Assembly: GCA_025057735.1 (NCBI GenBank)
Contig: JANWUU010000027.1
Location: 1 to 5,030, forward strand
Length of the DNA stretch: 5,030 nucleotides
Direction of reading: 5' to 3'
Origin: Burkholderiaceae bacterium
GTDB lineage: Bacteria; Pseudomonadota; Gammaproteobacteria; Burkholderiales; Burkholderiaceae
Under the pieces are notes generated by a model. The model ran no database searches, was not told the DNA's origin, and saw only the letters and a program-made list of their open reading frames with translations. Positions 1 through 5,030 of this stretch are shown one piece after another. A program made the translations under genes and the position numbers. How positions within the stretch are numbered: the stretch's first letter is position 1; each line of letters opens with the position of its first letter.

Positions 1-290
1 GCGATGCAGCCGCCGACGGTGGCGCCGGCGCCGAAATGCGGTGGCTCAAACGGCAGCATCTGCCCCTGCGCATCCAGCGCCGCCTCCAGTTGCGCGAGCG
101 GCGTGCCGCAGCGCGCGGTGACGACGAGCTCGGTCGGCTCATAGGCGACGATGCCCGCGTAGGGGCGCGGATCGAACGGCTCGCCGCGCGGCGCGTTGCC
201 GTAGAAGTCCTTGGTGCCGCCGGCGCGGATGCAAAGCGGGCTTTTGCTCGCCGCCGCTTCCCGGATGCGGGCGCAGAATTCGTCCAGCAT
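1..290 (-). CDS. glcE: Glycolate oxidase FAD-binding subunit GlcE, N-terminal part (3' end outside window)
   Basis: The minus strand encodes 96 complete codons from an ATG at 290-288 and is still open at the window edge. The protein starts MLDEFCARIREA. It carries the GlcE-type FAD/PCMH signature: an R-A-G-G-T-K-D-F-Y-G segment at about residues 22-31, a P-T-E-L-V-V-T-A-R strand near 52-60, and P-F-E-P-P-H-F-G-A-G-A-T-V-G-G at about 80-94, where the pyrophosphate-binding loop is expected. In the known family, GlcE is the second FAD-domain subunit of the membrane-associated GlcDEF complex, which oxidises glycolate to glyoxylate and feeds electrons to the respiratory chain. The start is fixed by a TGATG overlap with the glcD stop codon. 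No strong ribosome-binding site is visible, so translational coupling to glcD is likely. A glcF gene is expected just beyond the left edge but cannot be seen. Confidence 0.9.
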   Translation of the reverse strand, partial: MLDEFCARIREAAASKSPLCIRAGGTKDFYGNAPRGEPFDPRPYAGIVAYEPTELVVTARCGTPLAQLEAALDAQGQMLPFEPPHFGAGATVGGCI

Positions 291-1810
291 CAGAAGCGCG
301 GCAGATCCGGGAATTTCAGTTGCCCGCGGTGCACGTGCATCTTGCCGTATTCGGCGCAGCGGGCCAGTGTCGGTATGGCCTTGCCCGGGTTCAGGATGCC
401 GGCCGGATCGAACGCGCGCTTGACCGCGAAGAACGCCTCCAGTGTTTCGCGCCCGAACTGCCGGCACATCTGGTCGAGCTTTTCGACGCCCACGCCGTGC
501 TCGCCGGTGACGGTGCCGCCGACGTCGACCGAAAGCTCCAGGATCTCGGCACCGAAGGCCTCGGCACGCGCCACCGAATCCGGATCGTTGGAATCGAACA
601 GGATCAGCGGATGCAGGTTGCCGTCGCCGGCGTGGAAGACGTTCGGGCAGCGCAGGCCGTATTTTTCTTCCATCTTCTGGATTGCGGCGAGCACCCGCCC
701 GAGCTGCTTGCGCGGGATCGTGCCGTCCATGCAGTAATAATCGGGCGACACACGTCCGGCGGCCGGAAAGGCGTTCTTGCGCCCGGCCCAGAAGCGCAGC
801 CGCTCGGCTTCGTCGCGCGACACGGCGATGCGTGTGGCGCCGGCCGCCCGCAGCACCTCGCTCATGCGCGCGATCTCCTCCTCGACCTCCTCGGCCGTGC
901 CGTCCGATTCGCACAGCAGGATCGCGGCGGCCTGAAGGTCATAGCCGGCGTTGGCAAACGGCTCCACCATGCGGGTGGCCTGCCGGTCCATCATTTCGAG
1001 GCCCGCCGGGATGATGCCGGCGGCGATCACCGCCGCCACCGCCTGCCCCGCGGTTTCCACATCGTCGAAACTGGCCATGATGCAGCGGGCAACCTGCGGC
1101 TTCGGCACCAGCTTCACCACGATTTCGGTGGCCACTGCCAGCATCCCCTCGGAGCCGATCACAAGCGCCAGCAAGTCCAGCCCCGGCGCGTCCAGCGCCC
1201 GGCTGCCGAAGACGACCTCCTCGCCGTCGCTCGTGTACCCGCGCACGGCGAGCACGTTGTGCACGGTCAGGCCGTACTTCAAGCAGTGCACGCCGCCAGC
1301 GTTCTCCGCCACGTTGCCGCCGATCGTGCAGGCGATCTGGCTCGAGGGATCCGGCGCGTAGTACAGCCCATAGGGTGCCGCCGCTTCCGAGATCGCCAGA
1401 TTGCGCACGCCCGGCTCTACGGTCGCGGTGCGCGCCCGCGGATCGATCGCCAGGATGCGGTTGAACTTCGCCATCGACAGCAGCACCCCGGCCGCGTGCG
1501 GCAGCGCGCCGCCAGACAGCGAGGTGCCGGCGCCGCGCGGCACCACCGGCACTCCCAGCGCATGGCAGATACGCAGCACCTGCCGCACCTGCGCGACGGT
1601 CTCCGGCAGCGCGACCACCATCGGCAACTGCCGGTACAGCGTCAGCGCATCGCACTCGTACGGACGCGTGTCCTCCTCGCGATAAAGCAGGCAGTGCTCG
1701 GGCAGCGCCGCGCGCAGGGCGGCCACGACCTGCCGCTGCCGCTGCGGGTCGATCGCTCCGCGGCCGTCGGCCGGCGGCGATGCAGGCTTCAGCTCGGCGG
1801 GGGCGTTCAT
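290..1810 (-). CDS. glcD: Glycolate oxidase catalytic subunit GlcD (FAD-linked 2-hydroxyacid dehydrogenase)
   Basis: This is a complete 506-residue protein, close to the roughly 500 residues usual for GlcD. It is a VAO-family flavoprotein: a PCMH-type FAD domain in the first half and an FAD-oxidase C-terminal domain in the second. Visible motifs are PRGAGTSLSGG (91-101), IGGNVAENAGG (163-173), IGSEGMLAV (218-226), HAGDGNLHP (393-401), TGEHGVGVEK (435-444) and NPGKAIP (474-480). By analogy with related D-2-hydroxyacid dehydrogenases, H393, H400 and E437 would bind the metal and H438 would be the catalytic base. The C-terminal tail (CAEYGKMHVHRG...) is typical of GlcD rather than of D-lactate dehydrogenases. 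With GlcE and GlcF it would oxidise glycolate to glyoxylate. An in-frame TAG at 1825-1823, five codons upstream, makes the ATG at 1810 the only plausible start, yet no Shine-Dalgarno sequence precedes it. It is followed directly by glcE. Confidence 0.95.
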   Translation of the reverse strand: MNAPAELKPASPPADGRGAIDPQRQRQVVAALRAALPEHCLLYREEDTRPYECDALTLYRQLPMVVALPETVAQVRQVLRICHALGVPVVPRGAGTSLSGGALPHAAGVLLSMAKFNRILAIDPRARTATVEPGVRNLAISEAAAPYGLYYAPDPSSQIACTIGGNVAENAGGVHCLKYGLTVHNVLAVRGYTSDGEEVVFGSRALDAPGLDLLALVIGSEGMLAVATEIVVKLVPKPQVARCIMASFDDVETAGQAVAAVIAAGIIPAGLEMMDRQATRMVEPFANAGYDLQAAAILLCESDGTAEEVEEEIARMSEVLRAAGATRIAVSRDEAERLRFWAGRKNAFPAAGRVSPDYYCMDGTIPRKQLGRVLAAIQKMEEKYGLRCPNVFHAGDGNLHPLILFDSNDPDSVARAEAFGAEILELSVDVGGTVTGEHGVGVEKLDQMCRQFGRETLEAFFAVKRAFDPAGILNPGKAIPTLARCAEYGKMHVHRGQLKFPDLPRF

Positions 1811-1893
1811 GGCGCAGCAACGCTAGCACAGACGCGCAGGCGGTTTGTCCTGCCACAAAACGTCGTGGCTTGGCCGGGCAACCATGCGCGGCA

Positions 1894-1901
1894 AAGGGGG
1901 G
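1894..1901 (+). promoter_or_regulatory. Ribosome-binding site of the small cytochrome c gene
   Basis: A purine run AAGGGGGG sits four bases before the ATG at 1906, with its AAGGGG core about six bases from the start. It decides the start: the longer reading frame opening at 1780 would put an arginine-rich, unconvincing extension in front of a good signal peptide. It is a stronger site than any seen upstream of glcD. Confidence 0.55.
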
Positions 1902-1905
1902 TGCG

Positions 1906-2297
1906 ATGCGAGACGCCGTCGTGGCGGTAGCGCTCACGGCCGTGGGCGCGGCGGCCCGCGCACAGGATGCTGCACGCAGGGCGCGGCTGTGCGGCGATAC
2001 GGCGGCGGCCACCGCTGCGCCGGTGGCGGCCTGCCGCGCCTGTCATAGCGATGTCGCGGCGCGGCGCGCGATGCTTTCCAACCGGGGTGTGAAGACCGAT
2101 GACACCCGGCAGCTTGCGCGCTGGCTGCCTGCGGTGATCGAGGGTGCGCAGCCCGCAAGGCGCAGTTGCGCGGCGTGCTGAAAGCCCACGACCTGCGGAA
2201 TCTCGCCGACTACATCGTCGCGGCGCAGCGCGCCGGCATCAGAGGTACAGCACCTTGCCTGGGTTCAGGATGTTCAGAGGATCGAACGCGCGCTTGA
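1906..2297 (+). pseudogene. Small secreted monohaem c-type cytochrome, apparently frameshifted
   Basis: From the ATG at 1906 the frame encodes 91 residues and stops at 2179-2181. It opens with a short signal peptide (hydrophobic stretch about residues 4-17, likely cleavage after A-R-A before Q20), then a haem-binding CRACH (C43, C46, H47; bases 2032-2046), then a plausible helical region ending V-I-E-G-A-Q-P near base 2154. Beyond that the annotated frame gives only RRSCAAC. The -1 frame from 2157 gives K-A-Q-L-R-G-V-L-K-A-H-D-L-R-N-L-A-D-Y-I and continues, which looks like the C-terminal helix of class I cytochromes ('DLRNLADYI'). A net loss of one base (or 3n+1) around 2150-2158 would explain this. 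The restored frame has its first stop at 2295-2297, inside the 3' end of the convergent dehydrogenase gene; the original end may have been nearer 2243. The role is inferred: a periplasmic electron carrier for the adjacent flavoprotein dehydrogenases. A sequencing error is an alternative to a true pseudogene. Confidence 0.65.
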
Positions 2298-3648
2298 TAC
2301 GCGCCATCAGATCGACCGCATCGGCGCCGAGCTCCTGCAGCAGGAAGTCCATCTTGTGCAGGCCGATGCCGTGCTCGCCGGTGCAGGTGCCGTCGGCGGC
2401 CAGCGCCCGCTCGACGATGCGGCGGTTCAGCGCCTCGGCCGCCTCGACTTCGCGCGGGTCGTTCGGGTCGAGCAGGATCGCGCAGTGGAAATTGCCGTCG
2501 CCCACGTGGCCGAGGATCGGCGCCAGCAGGCCGCTTTGCTCGACGTCCTTGACCGTCTCGCCGATGCACTCAGCCAGGCGCGAGATCGGCACGCACACAT
2601 CGGTGGTCGAGCAGCGGCAGCCAGGCTTAAGCTGCAGGCAGGAAAAGTAGGCGTTGTGGCGCGCGCTCCATAACCGCGTGCGCTCCTCCGGCGTGGTCGC
2701 CCACTGGAAATCGCGCCCGCCATGTTCTTTGGCGATCATCTGCACGGTCTCGGCCTGCTCGCGCACGCTGCTTGCGCTGCCGTGGAACTCGAACAGCAGC
2801 AGCGGCATCTGCGGCAGCCCGAGCTTGGCATGGGCATTGACGGCCTTCACCGTCAGCGCGTCCAGCAGTTCGCAGCGCGCGATCGGCACGCCGAGCTGAA
2901 TGGTGGCGATCGTCGTGCGCACGGCGGCGTCCACCGTTGGGAACGAGCAGATCGCCGCCGAGATCGCCTCCGGCAGCGGATAAATGCGCAGCGTGATCTC
3001 GGTGATCACGCCCAGCGTCCCCTCCGAGCCGACGAACAGCCGCGTCAGGTCATACCCGGCGCTCGATTTTTTCGCGCGCCGCGCGGTGCGGATCACTTTG
3101 CCCTCGCCGGTGACCACCTCGAGCGCCAGCACGTTCTCGCGCATCGTGCCGTAGCGCACGGCGTTGGTGCCGGAGGCGCGCGTGGCGGTCATGCCGCCGA
3201 TCGTCGCATCCGCGCCCGGGTCGATCGGAAAGAAAAAGCCGGTGGATTTCAGCTCCTCGTTTAGCTGCTTGCGGGTGACGCCCGGTTGCACGGTGACGGT
3301 CAAATCCTCCGGGTGGACCGCGAGCACCCGGTTCATCCGCGACAGATCCACGCTCACGCCGCCCTGCACCGCCAGCAGATGGCCTTCGAGCGAAGAGCCG
3401 ACGCCGAACGGGATCACCGGCACCCGGTACTCGCCGGCCAGGCGCACCAGCGCGGCCACGTCATCGGTCGACTCTGCGAACAGCACCGCGTCGGGCGGAA
3501 TCGGCGCATAGGCGGATTCGTCGCGGCCGTGGTGTTCGCACACGGCGGCGGCAAACGACACCTTGGCGCCGAATGTGGCGCGCAGACGTTCCGCAAAGGC
3601 TTCGGGAAGCGGACGGCGTAGGGCGGTGAGGGAAGCGGGCGCGTTCAT
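2239..3648 (-). CDS. FAD-binding D-2-hydroxyacid dehydrogenase, D-lactate dehydrogenase (cytochrome) type
   Basis: This is a complete 469-residue flavoprotein of the same VAO superfamily as the neighbouring GlcD, but of the LDHD/Dld1 branch. Visible motifs are PFGVGSSLEGH (80-90, FAD loop), DPGADATIGGM (143-153) continuing into ATRASGTNAVRYGTMREN (155-172), VGSEGTLGVIT (206-216), WSARHNAYF (327-335), HVGDGNFH (381-388), CTGEHGIGLHKMDFL (422-436) and NPGKVLYL at the very end (462-469). By family analogy H381, H388 and E425 are metal ligands and H426 is the catalytic base. The likely reaction is D-lactate to pyruvate with electrons passed to a cytochrome or quinone; glycolate or another D-2-hydroxyacid remains possible because substrate range varies in this family. 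The ATG at 3648 is preceded by AGGGA (3660-3656) at seven bases, a good ribosome-binding site. No signal peptide or membrane segment is seen. Its 3' end converges on the damaged cytochrome gene, the obvious candidate acceptor. Confidence 0.9.
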   Translation of the reverse strand: MNAPASLTALRRPLPEAFAERLRATFGAKVSFAAAVCEHHGRDESAYAPIPPDAVLFAESTDDVAALVRLAGEYRVPVIPFGVGSSLEGHLLAVQGGVSVDLSRMNRVLAVHPEDLTVTVQPGVTRKQLNEELKSTGFFFPIDPGADATIGGMTATRASGTNAVRYGTMRENVLALEVVTGEGKVIRTARRAKKSSAGYDLTRLFVGSEGTLGVITEITLRIYPLPEAISAAICSFPTVDAAVRTTIATIQLGVPIARCELLDALTVKAVNAHAKLGLPQMPLLLFEFHGSASSVREQAETVQMIAKEHGGRDFQWATTPEERTRLWSARHNAYFSCLQLKPGCRCSTTDVCVPISRLAECIGETVKDVEQSGLLAPILGHVGDGNFHCAILLDPNDPREVEAAEALNRRIVERALAADGTCTGEHGIGLHKMDFLLQELGADAVDLMARIKRAFDPLNILNPGKVLYL

Positions 3649-3655
3649 AATGCGG

Positions 3656-3660
3656 TCCCT
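3656..3660 (-). promoter_or_regulatory. Ribosome-binding site of the D-lactate dehydrogenase-type gene
   Basis: On the minus strand AGGGA lies seven bases before the ATG at 3648, ideal spacing. It supports this ATG as the start, which also agrees with where the FAD-domain homology should begin. Confidence 0.6.
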
Positions 3661-3674
3661 GTTGTCGAGCGTGT

Positions 3675-3719
3675 CGCCGGCCGGCCGGTGCCGGCGCGGC
3701 GCGCGGGGGTTTCACCGGC
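3675..3719. repeat. GC-rich inverted repeats in the divergent spacer
   Basis: The spacer between the two divergent genes holds a perfect 12-bp palindrome (CCGGCCGGCCGG, 3677-3688). A 7-bp inverted repeat pairs 3675-3681 with 3690-3696 around an 8-base loop. A second 7-bp repeat pairs 3684-3690 with 3713-3719 around a 22-base loop. The two stems share base 3690 and so exclude each other. If transcription of the leftward dehydrogenase starts near 3745, these lie in its untranslated leader, ending 15 bases before its ribosome-binding site. There is no U-tract, so this is not a classical terminator. With base composition this GC-rich, such repeats can arise by chance. Confidence 0.4.
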
Positions 3720-3751
3720 TCTGGCAGACGGTGCAGGCCAAGAGCGCAACC

Positions 3752-3778
3752 ATTGTAGGCCGCGCGAACCATGGGCAA
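3752..3778 (-). promoter_or_regulatory. Possible sigma-70 promoter for the leftward dehydrogenase gene
   Basis: On the minus strand TACAAT (3757-3752) matches the -10 consensus at five of six positions, a rare A/T-rich spot in this sequence. A weak -35 candidate, TTGCCC, lies 15 bases upstream (3778-3773), which is shorter than the ideal 17. The start site would fall about 95-100 bases before the dehydrogenase ATG, giving a leader that includes the GC-rich inverted repeats. The -35 element would overlap the first codons of the divergent adenosyltransferase gene. I saw no equally good promoter for the plus-strand gene. Confidence 0.3.
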
Positions 3779-4334
3779 GAGGCTGACCGCGATCGCCACC
3801 CGCACGGGTGACGATGGGTCTACGGGGCTGGGCGACGGCACGCGCACGCGCAAGGACAGCGCGCGCATCCGCGCGCTGGGCGAGATCGACGAGCTGAACT
3901 CGTTCATCGGTCTACTGCTGACCGAGCCGATGCCGGAGCAGGTGCGCGCCGATCTGGCCGACGTCCAGCACGATCTGTTCGACCTCGGCGGCGAGCTGTG
4001 CATCCCCGGCCACTCGATGATCAAGGACGAGCAGGTCGCGCGCCTCGATGCGCTGCTGGCGCGTTACAACGCCGATCTGCCGCGGCTGGCGGAATTCATC
4101 CTGCCCGGCGGCAGCCGCGCGGCGGCGCTCGCCCACGTGTGCCGCGCCGTCTGCCGCCGCGCCGAGCGGGCGGTGGTCGAGCTCGCCGCCCAGGAGGCGG
4201 TCAACGCCGCCCCGCGCCAGTATCTGAACCGCCTGTCGGACCTGCTGTTCGTACTGGCGCGCGTACTGAACCGCGCCGCCGGCGGAGCCGACGTGCTCTG
4301 GCAGCCGCGCAAGACGCAGGGCGGCGGCGCGTGA
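3771..4334 (+). CDS. PduO-type ATP:cob(I)alamin adenosyltransferase
   Basis: This is a complete 187-residue protein, the normal length for a single-domain PduO-type corrinoid adenosyltransferase. These trimeric cytoplasmic enzymes transfer the adenosyl group of ATP to cob(I)alamin to make adenosylcobalamin. Signature motifs are all present: the N-terminal ATP-binding loop TRTGDDGSTGLGDG (10-23) with K28, GEIDELNSFIG (37-47), FILPGGS (109-115), the arginine-rich CRAVCRRAER helix (124-133) and YLNRLSDLLFVLAR (151-164) followed by N167. MGKRLTAI before the TRTGDDG loop matches the usual family start, so the ATG at 3771 is accepted although only a weak TAGG, 11 bases upstream, could serve as ribosome-binding site. 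It is transcribed away from the dehydrogenase gene and converges on the DAHP synthase gene. No cobalamin riboswitch was recognised in the 122-bp spacer, and no B12-dependent enzyme or B12 biosynthesis gene is in view. I cannot say which B12 enzyme it serves. Confidence 0.93.
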   Translation: MGKRLTAIATRTGDDGSTGLGDGTRTRKDSARIRALGEIDELNSFIGLLLTEPMPEQVRADLADVQHDLFDLGGELCIPGHSMIKDEQVARLDALLARYNADLPRLAEFILPGGSRAAALAHVCRAVCRRAERAVVELAAQEAVNAAPRQYLNRLSDLLFVLARVLNRAAGGADVLWQPRKTQGGGA

Positions 4335-4373
4335 CGGCCGCGGGCGGGGGCCGCCACCCCGGCGCCGTGCGCC
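4335..4373. terminator. Convergent spacer with GC-rich hairpins, possible bidirectional termination region
   Basis: These 39 bases separate two convergent stop codons and are almost pure G+C. Short inverted repeats are present: GGCGG (4343-4347) with CCGCC (4351-4355) around three bases, and GGCGC (4361-4365) with GCGCC (4369-4373) around CGT, the latter abutting the DAHP synthase stop codon. Neither is followed by a T-run on either strand, so intrinsic termination is not demonstrated; a termination role is inferred mainly from the convergent arrangement. Confidence 0.25.
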
Positions 4374-5030
4374 CTACTTGCCGGAACTGTTGGCCGCGCG
4401 CAGGCGCCGGGCGCGCATGCCGGCGGCCAACCGCTCGAGCACCTGCACGCTGTCGTCCCAGCCCAGACAGGCATCGGTGATCGACTGGCCGTAGACGAGC
4501 GGTTTGCCGGGCACCAGATCCTGCCGGCCCGCCACCAGATGGCTTTCGATCATCACACCGATGATGCGCGCCTCGCCGGCCTCGAGCTGCTGCGCGAGGT
4601 TCTCGCAGACCGGAATCTGGTTCTCGTGCTTCTTCTGGCTGTTGGCGTGGCTGGCATCGACCATCAGCCGCTGCGCCAAGCCGTTGCGGGCGAGCTCCTG
4701 GCAGGCCGCTTCGATGCTGGCGGCGTCGAAGTTCGGTGCGCGCCCACCGCGCAGGATGATGTGGCAGTCCTCGTTGCCCTTGGTGGAGACGATGGCCGAA
4801 TGGCCGCCCTTGGTGACCGACAGGAAGTGATGCGGCTGTTGCGCGGCGCGGATCGCCTCGGCGGCGATGCGCACGTTGCCGTCCGTGCCGTTTTTGAAGC
4901 CGACCGGGCAGGACAGACCACTGGCCAGTTCGCGGTGCACCTGACTTTCGGTCGTGCGCGCGCCGATGGCGCCCCAGGAGACGAGATCGGCGATGTACTG
5001 CGGCGTGATCATGTCCAGGTATTCGCAGCC
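4374..5030 (-). CDS. aroG: Class I 3-deoxy-7-phosphoheptulonate (DAHP) synthase, C-terminal part (5' end outside window)
   Basis: The frame is open at the right edge (first visible residues GCEYLDMITPQY) and ends with TAG at 4376-4374, giving 218 residues. They align without gaps, by eye, to E. coli AroG from about residue 141. The enzyme condenses phosphoenolpyruvate and erythrose 4-phosphate in the first step of the shikimate pathway. Visible catalytic residues, in E. coli numbering, are R165 (GARTTESQ), K186 (KNGTDG), R234 (ILRGG), and the metal ligands H268 (DASHANS), E302 (IESHL) and D326 (ITDACLGW). Residues lining the phenylalanine pocket of E. coli AroG (M147, Q151, L175, L179, S180, F209, S211, V221) are all matched, and the segment VTKGGHSAIVSTKGNEDCH is of AroG rather than AroF or AroH character. 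That suggests, but does not prove, Phe-type feedback control, because the N-terminal part of the pocket is not visible. W215 of E. coli is G here. The C-terminus has a short basic extension, RARRLRAANSSGK. Confidence 0.93.
   Translation of the reverse strand, partial: GCEYLDMITPQYIADLVSWGAIGARTTESQVHRELASGLSCPVGFKNGTDGNVRIAAEAIRAAQQPHHFLSVTKGGHSAIVSTKGNEDCHIILRGGRAPNFDAASIEAACQELARNGLAQRLMVDASHANSQKKHENQIPVCENLAQQLEAGEARIIGVMIESHLVAGRQDLVPGKPLVYGQSITDACLGWDDSVQVLERLAAGMRARRLRAANSSGK

Noticed and set aside
320..1930. A 536-codon plus-strand reading frame, longer than glcD itself, lying antisense to it.
   Set aside because: Its translation is low-complexity and rich in Arg, His, Ala and Gln with no recognisable domain, while glcD on the other strand has every family motif. 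Long antisense frames are expected where third codon positions are nearly all G or C.
939..2012. A 357-codon minus-strand frame overlapping the glcD 5' half and the cytochrome region.
   Set aside because: The translation is an Ala/Arg/Gly-rich out-of-frame shadow of glcD with no motifs, and its start lies inside the divergent cytochrome gene.
2158..2181. The terminal RRSCAAC of the cytochrome's first frame as a second haem-binding site.
   Set aside because: It lacks the histidine after the second cysteine, a stop codon follows directly, and the alternative frame there gives a much better cytochrome-like sequence.
2144..2650. A 168-codon plus-strand frame over the cytochrome tail and the dehydrogenase 3' end.
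   Set aside because: It is Ser/Arg-rich antisense to conserved dehydrogenase codons and is not in the frame of the cytochrome C-terminal helix.
1808..3648. Shared MNAPA(E/S)L N-terminus of the two dehydrogenases as a sign of recent duplication.
   Set aside because: Similarity does not extend beyond these first residues apart from general family motifs. MNAP-type starts are common in betaproteobacterial proteins, so this is most likely coincidence on top of an ancient paralogy.
3649..3770. A cobalamin riboswitch upstream of the adenosyltransferase gene.
   Set aside because: The spacer is only 122 bases and I could not find a B12-box-like conserved core; the GC repeats there are not of riboswitch type.
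3461..4024. A 187-codon minus-strand frame spanning the divergent spacer.
   Set aside because: It overlaps both well-supported genes and the spacer, and its product has no recognisable features.

Overview
The window is very GC-rich, with strong GC bias at third codon positions, and its genes are housekeeping or central-metabolism genes. The gene set (GlcD/GlcE glycolate oxidase, a cytochrome-type D-lactate dehydrogenase, a PduO-type cobalamin adenosyltransferase, an AroG-like DAHP synthase) and the protein flavour suggest a betaproteobacterium, probably Burkholderiales or a relative. This is judged from protein character and gene order, not from a search. I see no mobile element, tRNA, rRNA or CRISPR array.

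Layout from left to right. At 1-290 (minus) lies the N-terminal part of glcE, cut by the window edge. It overlaps the stop codon of glcD (290-1810, minus) by one base, so the glcDE(F) operon runs leftward out of the window. At 1811-2297 (plus) there is a leader with no recognisable signal, then a small secreted monohaem c-type cytochrome gene that appears frameshifted: the haem motif and the C-terminal helix lie in different frames. At 2239-3648 (minus) is a second, paralogous FAD-linked 2-hydroxyacid dehydrogenase of the D-lactate dehydrogenase (cytochrome) type. A 122-bp divergent spacer holds a possible promoter and GC-rich inverted repeats. At 3771-4334 (plus) is the corrinoid adenosyltransferase. 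It converges, with a 39-bp gap, on the C-terminal 218 codons of a class I DAHP synthase (4374-5030, minus), whose 5' end lies outside the window.

Functional picture. The two FAD enzymes oxidise small D-2-hydroxyacids (glycolate, D-lactate) and pass electrons to the respiratory chain. The cytochrome between them would be a natural electron acceptor or partner, which makes its apparent frameshift the most interesting point here. The adenosyltransferase and DAHP synthase belong to unrelated pathways (adenosylcobalamin formation, aromatic amino acid synthesis) and are simply neighbours. I found no evidence for a new multi-gene system; the region is largely ordinary.
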